Notes: generated from the sequence alone by a model not told the origin. DNA of 64,000 nt from Prosapia bicincta (GCA_036971475.1 JBAIZL010000006.1:8783156-8847155), one strand, 5' to 3'. Counted from the stretch's first letter, positions 1 through 11,871 are shown. Numbers and translations are program-made.

Positions 1-544
1 ACATTTTTTATTTTAAACACTCCAAATATATATGTTCACGCTATATGATAACGTTGAAATATTGAAACAATGCTATAAACTAGCAAACTTTTTAAGGCGC
101 CCTGTATTGGTTATTGAGTAACAAACAACAAACAATCAGTAGATAGCAAACATTTTTTGCTATTAATTTTGCGTTAGCAAGATACTTAATGCGTTTGTCC
201 GGATCTCTCACTTGTATGCCGACTCAGATACATAATGAATCACCATCCACAAGGCTGAAGCGCGAGTATGCGAGGTTAAACTCAGTACAGTGTTTAATTA
301 CAAAGTTTACCTTACAAGACCGAAAGCTTTAATTCTGTACAGAAGGGACCGGGCTCTGGCCGACAGTAATGTATGCAAGGCCGGGGTTGATTTATTACTT
401 GCCGCCAGGTAATCTGTCTTTGCCCCCAAGGTTCGCTTTAATTTGTGATTATAAAAGTTGAAATGTACGCTATTCGAGCCCCACACATTGTACTTCCATC
501 TGATGTAATTTTAATATTTAACAAGTAATATAAACAATAAATTT
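1..544. other. AT-rich sequence without recognised feature
   Basis: No coding region, repeat unit or structured element recognised. A somewhat more GC-rich patch lies at about 300-430. Only short random open frames are present. Confidence 0.5.
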
Positions 545-950
545 TAAGTTAATCCCTCTTTAGGTCAACAGCGAAAAATATCGTTTCACTTACTTTTTAC
601 AAATAATTACAATTATTATAAATAAAGTAACATAAACTAGGCGTTAAAACAGCTGTTCTACTGTATAACGTTAAAATCAGCTGTTATATAAAATCATGGG
701 TAATAACTAATTTTGAGCCTAATAGGACGAAATAGCTATATTGCATACCTTGCCCCTTTTGTGAAATGTTTTCTCCCATATAAAACTAAAATAATTTCAT
801 TACATTTGATTAATGAATTGATATTTTAATAAACTGTAACATCAATTTTCATCCACTACAAATTTTAAATAAAGAAAATTGAACTTCATTGGATGAATAA
901 AAAGTGTTTTATTAAAGATTGCAAATATGACAAGATATATAAATATATTG
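545..950 (+). mobile_element. SINE/MITE-like modular repeat, type 1
   Basis: A roughly 400-bp dispersed repeat seen again near 6.2, 27.6, 30.8, 31.5, 48.7, 55.8, 59.6, 60.8 and 62.3 kb. The 5' module contains AACAGCTG motifs and the phrase TTGCCCCTTTTGTGAAA. The 3' module contains a hairpin built from TCATCCACT and its near complement GTGGATGA around 855-897. It has no open frame, so it is non-autonomous. Class is uncertain: the 3' module is shared with a second repeat type that has tRNA-like boxes, which favours a SINE-like origin. Confidence 0.6.
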
Positions 951-1328
951 TAACATAAAATTATTTCTTAGAGAATATAGAACTTGAGCCTTGAAATGCC
1001 GACCAAGTGCGGCACATTACAAAGATAGTTCTAAACATGTAATAATAAATCTACAGCCGATAGAAGTTAGGCGATGTTAGGAGAAACAAGGCGCTAGAGG
1101 GTCGCTAAAATTATGTCAGAGATGGTTAGGAGAGTGACTTATTAAATTAGCAAAAAAAGGTAATAGTCAAGTTACCGTAAATATTTTTAAACTGAGGTTT
1201 TAGCTGAGATTGTATTCCTTGGACTTGAAATGGTATTTTGTGATTAGTTTAAAATGGCCAGGTGGGGGAAAAGGACGCTACACGAGAGAAACGTAAACAC
1301 GCGAGTAGGGGGATTTGATTCCGAAAAA

Positions 1329-3404
1329 CGACGATGGTAGTACGTGTTAGTACGGGGACTGGGTTGAAGGGAAAGACAGTGGTTGGATGTGTTAGTACAG
1401 GGACTGGGTTGAAGGGAACGACCGTGGTAGGACGTGTTAGTACGGGGACTGGGTTGAAGGGAAAGACAGTGGTTGGATGTGTTAGTACAAAGACTGGGTT
1501 GAAGGGAACGACCGTGGTAGGAAGTGTTAGTACGGGGACTTGGTTGGAGGAAACGACGGTGGTGACGTGTTAGTACGGGGACTTGGTTGAAGAGAACGAT
1601 GGTAATAGGACGTGTTAGTACGGCGACTGGGTTGAAGGGAACGACGGTGGTAGGACGTGTTAGTACGAGCACTGGGTTGAAGGAAACGACGGTGGTGGGA
1701 CGTGTTAGTAAGGGGACTGGGTTGAAGGGAACGACGGTGATGGGACATGTTAATACGAGGACTGGGTTGAAGGGAACGACGGTGATGGAACATGTTAGTA
1801 CGGGGACTTGGTTGAAGGGAACGACGGTAATGGGACATGTTAGTACGAGGACTGGGTTGAAGGGAACGACGGTGGTAGGACGTGTTAGTACGAGCACTGG
1901 GTTGAAAGAAACGACGGTGGTGGGACGTGTTAGTAAGGGGACTGGGTTGAAGGAAACGACGGTGGTAGGACGTGTTAGTAAGGGGACTGGGTATAAGGAA
2001 ACGACGATGGTAGGACGTGTTAGTACGAGGACTGGGTTGAAGGGAACGACGGTGGTAGGACGTGGTAGTAAGGGGACTGGGTTGAAGGGAACGACGGTGG
2101 TAGGACGTGTAAGTACGAGGACTGGGTTGAAGGAAACGACGGTGGTAGTACGTGTTAGTAAGGGGACTGTGTAAAAGGGAACGACGGTGGTAGGACGTGT
2201 TAATACGAGGACTGGGTTGAAGAGAATGACGGTGGTAGGACGTGTTAGTAAGGCGACTGGGTTGAAGGGAACGACGGTAGTGGGACATGTTAGTACGAGA
2301 ACTGGGTTGAAGGGAACGACGGTGGTAGGACATGTTAGTACGAGGACTGGGTTGAAGGAAACGACGGTGGTAGGACATGTTAGTACGAGGACTGGGTTAA
2401 AGGAAACGACGGTGCTAGGACGTGTTAGTAAGGGGACTGGGTTGAAGGAAACGACGGTGGTAGGACATGTTAGTACGAGAACTGGGTTGAAGGAAACGAC
2501 GGTGGTAGGACATGTAAGTACGAGGACTGGGTTGAAGGAAACGACGGTGGTAGGACATGTTAGTACGAGGACTGGGTTGAAGGGAACGACGGTGGTAGGA
2601 CATGTTAGTACGAGGACTGGGTTGAAGGGAACGACGGTGGTAGGACATGTTAGTACGAGGACTGGGTTGAAGGAAACGACGGTGGTAGGACATGTTAGTA
2701 CGAGGACTGGGTTGAAGGGAACGACGGTGGTAGGACATGTTAGTACGAGGACTGGGTTGAAGGGAACGACGGTGGTAGGACATGTTAGTACGAGGACTGG
2801 GTTGAAGGGAACGACGGTGGTAGGACGTGTTAGTAAGGGGACAGGGTTGAAGGAAACGACGGTGGTAGGACATGTTAGTACGAGGACTGGGTTGAAGGAA
2901 ACGACGGTGGTAGGACATGTTAGTACGAGGACTGGGTTAAAGGAAACGACGGTGCTAGGACGTGTTAGTAAGGGGACTGGGTTGAAGGAAACGACGGTGG
3001 TAGGACATGTTAGTACGAGAACTGGGTTGAAGGAAACGACGGTGGTAGGACATGTAAGTACGAGGACTGGGTTGAAGGAAACGACGGTGGTAGGACATGT
3101 TAGTACGAGGACTGGGTTGAAGGGAACGACGGTGGTAGGACATGTTAGTACGAGGACTGGGTTGAAGGGAACGACGGTGGTAGGACATGTTAGTACGAGG
3201 ACTGGGTTGAAGGAAACGACGGTGGTAGGACATGTTAGTACGAGGACTGGGTTGAAGGAAACAACGGTGGTAGGACATTTTAGTACGAGGACTGGGTTGA
3301 AGGGAACGACGGTGGTAGGACGTGTTAGTAAGGGGGCAGGGTTGAAGGGAACGACGGTGGTAGGACGTGTTAGTAAGGGGACAGGGTTGAAGGAAACGAC
3401 GGTA
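1329..3404. repeat. 45-bp minisatellite array (about 46 units)
   Basis: Tandem units of 45 bp. The key phrases GACGGTGGTAGGACATGTTA and GGACTGGGTTGAAGG recur throughout. Because 45 is a multiple of three, several frames stay open for long distances on both strands (up to 776 codons on the minus strand, 407 on the plus). These encode 15-residue periodic peptides with no recognisable domain, so I do not call a gene. The plus strand is rich in G and poor in C. Blocks at about 2330-2700 and 2870-3240 are nearly identical at an offset of 540 bp (12 units), which shows a recent block duplication. The outermost units are more diverged than the centre. Confidence 0.95.
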
Positions 3405-3419
3405 TTTTGAAGACTGAGT

Positions 3420-4109
3420 AAGAAGGGAATAAATGAAAGAAAGGAACTACCGACGAATTTTCGAGGTGCAGCGAGCGAGAAGGCGAGCCTAAGGATAACC
3501 ATCATCCCAACCGTAGAGAGTGAAGTCCGCGAATAACTACACAATTCAGTGAGCCACATAGAAATTAAACACATTTTGTCCTATTGCAATAAGTAATAAC
3601 ATTTATCCCAAATCGCAAAACCTTTTTTTCAATTTTAAATATTCAGACTATAATTATTTGTTATCAATAACTCATTGTTAAATTTTCATTTATGCATCAT
3701 CCAGATTACAGTAGCCTCTTAAACGCCCAGAGTAATTTGTATTATCTATTAAGAATTGTATAAGGCGTGAGTTTTGCTATTTAACTATTGTGTGGGAGAG
3801 ATTTATTCTTTTGTAATTATTTGTAATTGTTGTTAAATATTTTTAAAGGGCAAATAAACTAGAGTTTGTCACACAACAGTGTAGTACTTTATATTACCTA
3901 GTTAAGAGTACCTCCAGAATAAATTTTTGTGTTTTAAAAAATAAAAGATAAACTGAACTTAAGCATAAACAAGTAATATAATTTTTTAAAAGTCAATTCG
4001 GCTTAAAGCAGCAAAAGAAAATTTTTATTTTATTATTTTTTTATTTTATAATTACAAATAATATAAATATTTACGAGTATATAGGCCTACATATGTCAGA
4101 ATAACGATA
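3420..4109. other. AT-rich sequence without recognised gene
   Basis: The first 150 bp is a moderately GC-rich flank of the minisatellite. The rest is AT-rich with homopolymer-like T/A runs. Nothing coding is recognised. Confidence 0.5.
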
Positions 4110-4640
4110 TTAAGTGGCAAAATAGAGAGCGAATTTCCTTCCAGCTTTTCATTTTCCATTCTATGTATGGATTTGGACGATTATTTTTATTTGTTACATT
4201 TATATGCTATCTTTTTTCGTTGCTTATATTGAGCTTCATTTCGCATTATCCTTTTTTGAAGCATGGTTCGATACCGTTAATCCAGTGTGTTTATTTTATT
4301 ACTTTCATTTATTTTTAGTCCTTCAGCATTATGTATAATATTGTGTGGTAACTATGGCAACAGTTTATTGTTATACAATGCAGGTTTTTCATTGATCTTT
4401 GAGAAAATAAATTCTATCCATGGAAAGTTGACTCAGTCTCAAAAAGCACTAGATTTTAAACATGAACATACTCAATTCGAACCTGACTTAGACTCTCTAT
4501 ATTTTTATAATTTAATTATTGAATAAATATTTGAATAAACTGTATTAATATCAATTGTCATCCAATACAGTTTTAAACAAATGTATTTGAAATTAATTGG
4601 ATGTATAAAAATATATTTTATTAAAGATTAAAAGTATATA
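4110..4640 (+). mobile_element. SINE-like modular repeat, type 2
   Basis: Homologous to copies at 39290-39858 (+) and at 16588-17480 (-). Shared landmarks in order: a TTCGTTGCTTATATTGAGC-like segment, GGTAACTATGGCAACA, a TCTTTGAGAA motif, then a decayed tRNA-like region (GACTCAGT and TTCGAACC, about 4430-4485). After that comes the same 3' module as the type 1 repeat, from TTATTGAATAAATATTTG through the TCATCCA hairpin. Short open frames inside are not conserved between copies. Confidence 0.6.
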
Positions 4641-4689
4641 CAAAATATATATGGATAATATATATTATATGTTATATAATAATATAATA

Positions 4690-4905
4690 TAATAATAAAT
4701 AAATTATATATATATATATATATATTTGTAGATTTGCAACACTGTTTTCTTGTATTCGCTTATCACTTTTACTTTATATACTTAACAGTCTACTACAACC
4801 CCCGTTCAGTGATGCCCGATGATGAAGATACGACCAATCTTTGAAAGTTAACTCGCATAAATACCAAGTTAGATTCTTGTTTAAGTACATATAGTGAAAG
4901 TGATA
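4690..4905 (+). mobile_element. Small PLE-like element, family C, behind a (TA)n tract
   Basis: Begins with (TA)n, then the end motif GTTTTCTTGTATTCGCTTATC also found at 8.8 kb, and holds a hammerhead-type motif at 4812-4858. The flanks of the core (CTTATCACTTTTACT and its near complement AGTGAAAGTGATA) make it partly palindromic. A copy in opposite orientation lies at 8780-8905. Confidence 0.55.
4812..4858 (+). ncRNA. Hammerhead-type ribozyme motif, family C (U4C variant)
   Basis: Stem I is AUGC/GCAU (4812-4815 with 4855-4858). The core reads CCGAUGA (4816-4822), where the canonical second base is U. An extra U follows, then helix II GAAGAU/AUCUUU, GAA (4843-4845), palindromic helix III AGUUAACU (4846-4853) and C at the cleavage position (4854). 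Architecture is complete, but the U4 to C change is expected to weaken cleavage. Confidence 0.5.
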
Positions 4906-4985
4906 TATATATGGAGAGTCTATACAGATAGTAAGAATTGAATAAAGAGCGAATAAAATTATATTGGACAAACTTCGTCACGCGA

Positions 4986-6149
4986 TAAAGCTTTAATTTG
5001 TTAGAGTGCGACGCACATGAATTGTTATGTGCCCGGGAGGTTTGAAACTACTGTTCGTTGCAATTACTGCTAAAACCACTGTTTTGTTTCTGAGGACCAG
5101 ATTCTGGCCCACTGCTAATAGCCCGCTTCTGCTATAATGTAAACAAATTGTTTAGACTCTGTTACAAGATTGTTTGGAATATATATTTATTTTATATTTA
5201 CGGCGTTAATAAAAACTGGTTTTAACTGAAGAACAGCTGAACCCGATTCGCAAACAGGATAACCTGTTTAGTAGTAGGTCATTTTGAGAGAGAATAATTC
5301 AACTGTTATAATTGAAAAGAACGAATCAATAGTAAACAGTTCTCTCCGACCTTTAATCAATAGTTTCTTCACATTCATTTAACTAAACAAATTGGTAAAT
5401 AAATATCAAGACAGTGTTAAGCCAAGAAAATTGTATTCAGAAATGTATGATGTTCAGAATGTACGAAAACAAATGTGTGTGTGTGTTAATTCGAAAAATG
5501 TAGTTCCTTCATTGAAAACAAGTTTTTAGAAGTTACGCCACTAAACGATTAATTGAATTTGTTTTATAATTTGCATTTATTCAGTTATTTTTTCATACGA
5601 AAGTATAAGAATTGCATATTGAATAATTTACTAACGATCAATTCATTGAATACTATAGAAAAATTATATTTAATTAATTTATTTTGAAATTAATTTTCTC
5701 TGTTTCACTGACAATATATCTATGACGACTTTATAATATTATTAATAGCGTTTAATTGTTTTAATAAAATTAATTTCGGATAAACAAGAGTCTTAAATCC
5801 TAAACATTTATGTAAACCTATTATTGTTTACAAGTTTAAACCAAAATATTCATTTTTTTATAATAGTTTATTCAATCAATATTTTTACAATACTCTTATA
5901 CATATACATTATTTTGTTTGTTCAAATAAAAGAAAACGTGGCTCTCTCCACTATTCGCCGTAGTGTTTTCAGTTTTATGTTTATAAAAAAATTAAAAGAA
6001 ATATTAACACCTAATTAACATTATTTTTTTATTAATTAGAATTATATAGGTGTTACTTTTATTATATTTTGTGTTTAAAGAGAGTCTCATTGGTTGAAAC
6101 TAATAAAAAACTAAAACATTCAAATTTACTAAGTTTAAAACAATTTAAT
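4986..6149. other. AT-rich sequence without recognised gene
   Basis: Mostly low-complexity AT-rich DNA. Short open frames (for example 5824-6018) look random, with hydrophobic low-complexity composition. Nothing assigned. Confidence 0.5.
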
Positions 6150-6425
6150 TTTTTTGGTGTGTTAATTAATTTTAGTTTTATATGGGAGAAAAGCTTTCAC
6201 AAGGGGTCAAGGTTTTTCAATGCTGTTATTTCGTCTCATTTTGCTTAAAATAAATGTAACCACATGATTTCTTAAGACATCTGATTTTATATTACAGGTT
6301 ATGTGCTAGAACAGGTGTTTTAATCCATAAGTTATGTTACTTTATATTAATAGTAATTATTTAATAAAAAGTACCTGAAATAAATTTTTTCTTTGTTGAC
6401 CTAACTAGGAATTGACTCTAAAAAT
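6150..6425 (-). mobile_element. Type 1 SINE-like repeat, 5' module only
   Basis: Minus-strand copy of the 5' module: TATATGGGAGAAAAGC, CACAAGGGGTCAAGG, the ACAGGTGTTTTAA region and the final AACTAGGAATTGACT. The 3' hairpin module is absent, so the copy is truncated. Confidence 0.55.
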
Positions 6426-6429
6426 ATTG

Positions 6430-7789
6430 ATGTTCATATTAATTGTTTTGAGAAAGTATTCATTTTAAAATTAATATTTTTATTTAATGTCTAGCAATAA
6501 ATTTTATTTTTCTATATAGGCTAATGACAGGTCACAGACAAAAAAATATAAATTAATTATATGTGATCTATCACTAGCCTATATAAAAAATTTTAAAATT
6601 ATAGAACTTATAAAGCTCTCCCTACTATTAGGATACTGCAGCATTAAGTTTTGAAATCAACCTGGTGTAAAGACCGCAGTTAAATTTTTGAATACAGGCA
6701 AATAGTTGGAGAAGAAATGTATTCAGCACTATACATATACCATATAATTTAAGAACCCCGAGGTAAATATTTATAGTGATCAAAATCACATTAACTTCCC
6801 TCAACAAACTATTCATCACTGTACAAATTGAACGAATCTTTTCAGTACTCTAAAAGAATAAAATGCGATTGGACTGAAACTTGTTCCAGGAGAACTTTCA
6901 TTTCGCAAAGTGCTAAGTACATTAAACATTCTGCAGCCTACTACTGTTTCCACAACAGGACAGACCGTTGTTTCACTTGTACAAACAAAAGTTGGATCCA
7001 ATCCTCCGCAATGCGATTCTCTCGGGCTTTAAGCAAATCGTTCTACGGAAATGAGTTTTATAAAACGGTTCCGTATAATTTATTGCCCGCTTTCATCATG
7101 TTCTTGATGCTTTCCACATAACATACAATCTGAAGTAGAAGAAATGTAATATTCGAAAACTTTGCAAGATGCCATCACGTTCGCTAAAGCCACAGTTTTG
7201 TGAGGTCATAATTGAAACAAAATGCAATAAAGGTAGGTTCTGATTGTTGTATTACTAGTTTTAAGTGAATATAACCCAATTGAAATACACTGCAAAAACT
7301 GTGTCATAATACATTGCGAGGAGAAAAATATTAATTATTAATTTTCAAATTGTATAAATATAATAACAGTTGTAAATATAATAACAGGTGATTGCTAAAA
7401 CCTGAATTTTTAAATAAAAATCAATGTAAGTTGAGTCCATTAGCGAGAGTCGATCAGAGAGTGTCGTGAAGGTACCCTACTTAGCTGGTGACTTAGGGGA
7501 TTTCTTCAGATCGATCCGACTTCACCCAAGCAAACCAGTTACTCGAAAGTAACATTTTTCATTATTAATGACGTTATGAGGTAAATATTTAAAATCTATA
7601 TATATATTTTAAGTATCCACACCGGCCACGGTCCAATGAGAGTTATTTGATAGAATCCCTTTTAAGGGGGGGGGGTTAAATTTTATCTTGAGGAACAATA
7701 ACTCAGCGGTAAAGTCCGCCTACGGCGGTATGTATCGACAATTAAAAATGTCAACATTTTGAAAATTAAGGGTTATGACTAAAGACGAA
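6430..7789. other. No recognised gene
   Basis: A stretch at about 6480-6590 contains a short inverted repeat (CCTATATA and TATATAGG motifs). At 6816-7121 both strands have overlapping open frames of 61 and 97 codons that I do not recognise. A G-rich run lies near 7666-7676. Confidence 0.4.
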
Positions 7790-7976
7790 CTATAACTTTA
7801 AAGAGTTGGATAAGTTGACTCGTACTTCAACTGTTGTTGGGTTCACCTCGTCAATGCTGGATGAGATTCTAGCGAATCGTCGGAACTGCGAATTCATGCT
7901 CTACAGAATGAACGGATGTACTCCTGATATTAGCTATTCGTCATGATTTCCCATCCGTGAAGGAATAAGTATCGGC

Positions 7977-7979
<3 letters not shown>
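7790..7979 (+). mobile_element. PLE terminal repeat fragment, family E
   Basis: Matches the terminal repeat downstream of the PLE C-terminal coding remnant at 41.4-41.57 kb and the inverted pair at 36.9-37.15 kb. Shared phrases are CAACTGTTGTTGGGTTCACC, CTCGTCAATGCTGGATGAG and CATCCGTGAAGGAATA. It ends directly at a (CA)n(TA)n tract. A GAATCGTC near 7879 resembles the GAA-ACGU-C part of a hammerhead, but the CUGANGA core is not present. Confidence 0.65.

Positions 7980-8067
<88 letters not shown>
7980..8067. repeat. (CA)n(TA)n microsatellite
   Basis: About 42 bp of CA dinucleotides followed directly by about 45 bp of TA, at the 3' end of the family E terminal repeat. Confidence 0.95.
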
Positions 8068-8071
<4 letters not shown>

Positions 8072-8280
8072 CGTTTTCTTGTTTAATAATTTAAAACACC
8101 TAGTTTATTCAAATACAAGAATAAATTTTCAGGAATGAGAATTACAATAATGTAATTATTGTACATTATTGTAATTTTCATTCCTGATGATGTTCGTACT
8201 ATTTACCAACAAAAAGCTTTGAATATAAATTAATAAATATTCTTGTATTTGAATAACCTATGTTGTTTAAAAAAAAAAAA
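8068..8280. mobile_element. Palindromic PLE-like element, family A, decayed core
   Basis: Inverted arms share CAAATACAAGAATA-type ends. The plus-strand arm has CTGATGA at 8184, a half-decayed helix II and CAACAAAAAGCTTT, so the G of GAA is mutated. The element is flanked by (TA)n on both sides and carries the family end motif TTTTCTTGT. Confidence 0.55.
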
Positions 8281-8337
8281 TATATATATATATATATATC
8301 CTTGGATAAATTTTTTTACTTGTTTCATATATACATA

Positions 8338-8523
8338 ATTAAATGACACTTTCATAAACAAGAATTTTTTATTTTAGTTTTCTTCATACATTCAAGCTTT
8401 TTCAGAGGGTCCAGATGTACTGTAGTCATAGATAGTTTTGATAGTGCTGATACTGCCAATCCAGTGAAAAGCTTCAATGTATGAAGAAAACTAAAACTAT
8501 AAAATTTTGTTATGAAAGTGTCA

Positions 8524-8531
<8 letters not shown>
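8338..8531. mobile_element. Palindromic element related to family A
   Basis: Inverted arms of about 55 bp: AATTAAATGACACTTTCATA at 8338 and its complement ending at 8531. The interior holds AAGCTT next to TGAAAA on each arm, a strongly decayed relative of the ribozyme region. A half copy lies at 57190-57260. (TA)n follows. Confidence 0.5.

Positions 8532-8592
<61 letters not shown>
8531..8592. repeat. (TA)n microsatellite
   Basis: About 60 bp of TA dinucleotides between two palindromic elements. Confidence 0.95.
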
Positions 8593-8594
<2 letters not shown>

Positions 8595-8722
8595 AACGAA
8601 AGTCAATATACAAATACAAGAATTATATTTGAATTTACAATTATAAATGAATTGTAAATTCAAATATAATTCTTGTATTTGTATAGTGACTTTCGTTCTT
8701 TATTAATACACAAGAAAACATA
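8593..8722. mobile_element. Palindromic terminal part of a family A element
   Basis: Near-perfect inverted repeat: AAAGAACGAAAGTCAATATA at 8593 mirrored by the segment ending near 8700, with a short loop near 8645. It lacks the ribozyme core, so the palindrome formed from the outer arm only. It ends with CACAAGAAAACATATT and then (TA)n. Confidence 0.6.
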
Positions 8723-8725
8723 TTG

Positions 8726-8731
<6 letters not shown>

Positions 8732-8774
<43 letters not shown>

Positions 8775-8905
8775 AGTTTTGCAATACTATTTTCTTGTAT
8801 TCACTTATCACTTTCACTATATGTACTTAAACAAGAATCCTACTTGGTATTTATGCGAGTTAACTTTCAAAGATTGGTAGTATCTCCATCATCGGGCATC
8901 ACTGA
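8732..8905 (-). mobile_element. Family C PLE-like element with adjacent (TA)n
   Basis: A (TA)n tract at 8732-8772 is followed by TTTTCTTGTATTCACTTATC, the same end as the 4.7-kb copy. The hammerhead-type motif lies on the minus strand at 8853-8899. Confidence 0.55.
8853..8899 (-). ncRNA. Hammerhead-type ribozyme motif, family C (U4C variant)
   Basis: On the minus strand: stem I AUGC/GCAU, core CCGAUGA, extra U, helix II GGAGAU/AUCUUU with G.U pairs, GAA, palindromic helix III AGUUAACU and C at the cleavage position. The same U4 to C change as at 4.8 kb is present. Confidence 0.5.
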
Positions 8906-10174
8906 TTAGAGATATAGAACTGAAAGTTTTCTGAAATGCTTAGACATTACAAGTAAAATAAGGTGATCATAATAGTTGGAAGCAGAATGTTTTGAGAACC
9001 TTCAATTTACAATGACCAAACATTCATTTACATTATATAAAGAACGCAATCTCATATTCAATCAAATCAACTGTACACAAACCGTTTGAAATTTATCGAT
9101 TGCTGTATAAAATTGTTTTTTAGAGTCCCATTTTGTTTGCTAGTCTAAGGACACCGGGAACAGCATCTAAAACAAATAAGCCAGCTTCAAAGCACAGAGG
9201 GAATCCGAGGTACAATATTTCCTTTTACATAAACTCAATTACAGGAAAGATTTTACCTTTGAAACTTTTAATCCTAAAGTAAATAGTAGTTTTAATTCGG
9301 AAGGCTTTGGGAAGACGCTCTCCTGATTTTGGAAAGCTGGTTGAGAAAGAAGGGATAAACTATAGAACATTTAAATTATTTCATCTAAAACCATGATCCA
9401 ATTTGTTTTAATTGTTTTAAATGGAATTACTACTTTATTGCTTACCCAAAAGTCCTAATGTGGGAGTGATACATTAAGTATAGGCCTCTGTAGAGTTACC
9501 GTAGGGAAATCTATTCCCCACAGATAATGGAAAACTAATGCTCAGTCCTGCCTCGCGGTTTTCTGTTCCGTGCATCGTAAGTTTACAACATGTGAGAGTG
9601 GTAGACAGCTTTGTCTAGCACCGGACTAGTGCAATATTGTACATTCCACATTGCAACATGACGTTTCTCTTGAGTACTGTACTTTCAGTAAAGTGGATAA
9701 TGGATTTATTATCAAAGCTACATGATGAATCGGGTGATAATTTTAGGTTAGCTGTGTATAGTTTACCATGTCTTTAAAAATGAATTTAAAATACAAACAA
9801 ATTATATATGATAATCGGGACCTACAAAGTATAATATACTATTACTTCTAAATAGGCATAGGAAATTAAATAAAAATAAGAATAATCGGTGAGTTTAATT
9901 AACTGAATTTAAAACGTTTTTTGAAAAAGTCACAGAAATAAAAACTAAATTTTAAAATAACGATAACACTACATCAAAACTCTAAATATTAATGTCTTCC
10001 ATAAATAGAAACCAAATTATTTAGGTTTTATTTATAAAATTTTAATATATTTTTTCCATAATTTGTAGCGCCTTGGTTTTGTAAGTTATAAAAACTAATA
10101 CGCGTGGATATTAACGAAACAATGAAGACTCAAATTATTTGAAGCTACGTTTCGGTCGACAGTACCAACGACTG

Positions 10175-10176
<2 letters not shown>
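8906..10176. other. No recognised gene
   Basis: AT-rich DNA with a slightly GC-richer part at 9470-9680. No frame longer than noise. At 10135-10177 a minus-strand GACCGAAACGTAGC string next to (TA)n may be a very decayed ribozyme arm. Confidence 0.4.

Positions 10177-10233
<57 letters not shown>
10177..10233. repeat. (TA)n microsatellite
   Basis: About 56 bp of TA dinucleotides, immediately before a family A element. Confidence 0.95.
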
Positions 10234-10236
<3 letters not shown>

Positions 10237-10379
10237 GATTAAATAATATACACTAATTACAGGAATTATTTATTGAATAATACACTCAAAGCTTTTCGTT
10301 AGTTGACATTACCAACATCCTCAGTAATTACTAAGAATGACAAAAGAACTGTCTAACAAATATGAAGTTACTAGATAAA

Positions 10380-10385
<6 letters not shown>
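10234..10385 (-). mobile_element. Family A PLE-like element, single arm
   Basis: Begins with AAGATTAAATAATATACACT, the outer arm of the 46-kb palindrome, and carries a minus-strand ribozyme motif at 10283-10329. Flanked by (TA)n on both sides. Confidence 0.6.
10283..10329 (-). ncRNA. Hammerhead ribozyme motif, type I, family A
   Basis: Core CUGAGGA, extra U, helix II GUUGGU/ACUAAC with one G.U, GAA, palindromic helix III AAGCUU and U at the cleavage position. The first base pair of stem I is an A-G mismatch, so stem I is weak. All core bases are intact. Confidence 0.6.
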
Positions 10386-10422
<37 letters not shown>

Positions 10423-10441
10423 ATTATTATTATTATTATTT
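10386..10441. repeat. (TA)n followed by (ATT)n microsatellite
   Basis: TA dinucleotides to about 10418, then ATT trinucleotides. Confidence 0.95.
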
Positions 10442-11871
10442 TTGAGTTATCCATCCACATGAATATACTTTCTTTGTTTCACCAAATGCTCTTTGTTTTA
10501 CGATTAGAGCATTCATCATGTTCAAAAACTGAAGATCTTCGTGCATCTTCTACACTTTTACATAACTTTCAGACATTTTTATTTTTCTGCGAGAAGCTAA
10601 AGTCGTCGCTAGTCTTCATTTTCGCCATCTTTCCTTCTGCTTGCACTTTTTTCCAAAACTCACTGCCGAATGTCTCCAATTTAAAACCAAACCGTGCCCT
10701 CAATATCTAAATTGTGCCCGCTCAGTACCAAGTCCCGAGTCTGAGGGTCTGACCCTTAGGTAACCTTAGGGCCCACCGAGAGTGGACAGTGGTCCGATTA
10801 CATACCGGGACCGAACTAATAGGACGGTGCGGAAAACCTATAGTTATGGAAAAGTGGACGAAACCGAAAGCTATCTAGAGCGGTTTCTTTTCATCGCAGT
10901 CCCTGTCTCGGTGGGATTCAGAGTTTTAAGATGGATTAGTGGGATTATTAGTTTTATCATCTTAATTCCAAATCCTCCTCAATAACCAACTATCTTTGTA
11001 TTCCTTGGCAAGAAAATCAAGTCATGACACAGGCACTACCTGTCTCGTTTCTCCATTTTCACCATCTTTCTTTCAACTTTACTTTTCAATTAAACATAGT
11101 GATTAATGTCTCCAATTGAAAAATTAGTCAATGAAACATTTATCAGCTGTTGAAAAACTAATTATATCAACTATAATGAGTATTTTGGCATAATGATAAA
11201 GGCAGGATTAAACAATAATTCACTTAAAATAATGAACTATAAAGCCAATACGAGCTCGTATGTGTACTTTACTATGTTTTTAATCATTCTCAGCTCATTT
11301 TTTATTTTTAAAAAGCAGAAAACATTTAGTAACTCATACAGTAAATGCGTCAGTTCCTGTGAAAAAATTTGTGCCCGAGGCCACTCTAAAATGTTGCTTC
11401 TGAATGAAGTAAAATTAATGTTATTCCATAGGGAATGGCAAAGCGACCACATTATGTTCATAAGTACATTGTACAACCAATACTGACGTGGTTATGGAAA
11501 TATTTAATCTCAATGTACTCTATGTGTATGAGTAAGCTAGAAGATTATCACTTGCCGAGATTGTAAGTAAGACATTCTGTGACAAACATTCATTGACACA
11601 TGTTGTGTCAATGCATCGCTCTGATTTGTTTGCCGAGTAATTACTTGCAAGGCCCGTATCTGTTTGCGTTTAAAGGTTTTCACTGCTACACCATTATACC
11701 AATGAATCATTTCCTGTCGGCAAGCATTCGTAATAAAGTTGCTGTGTTTCCCATCACATCATAAGAGTGATTCTTATACTCGATGACAAACTGAATTGCG
11801 GTATTTATTGTGTGAATTCTTCAGGTCTGACAGTAACAATTGATCCCTTGTGATAGCGCAATTCTAAAATT
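10442..11871. other. No recognised gene
   Basis: A GC-richer segment at 10700-10930 has no homology I recognise. Open frames at 10459-10710, 10782-10985 and 11193-11486 are short, lack known motifs and are not supported as genes. Confidence 0.4.

Noticed and set aside
1244..3574. A 776-codon minus-strand open frame as a gene for a repetitive protein
   Set aside because: It is almost entirely the 45-bp minisatellite. Overlapping frames on the other strand are also open, the peptide has no domain, and the flanking residues give no recognisable start or end.
6816..7121. Host gene at the overlapping frames near 6.9 kb
   Set aside because: Short, overlapping on opposite strands, no motif and no splice or start context that favours either.
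8420..8490. Hammerhead in the element at 8338-8531
   Set aside because: CTGAT and GTGAAAAGCTTC are present, but the GA of the core is missing and stem I does not pair.
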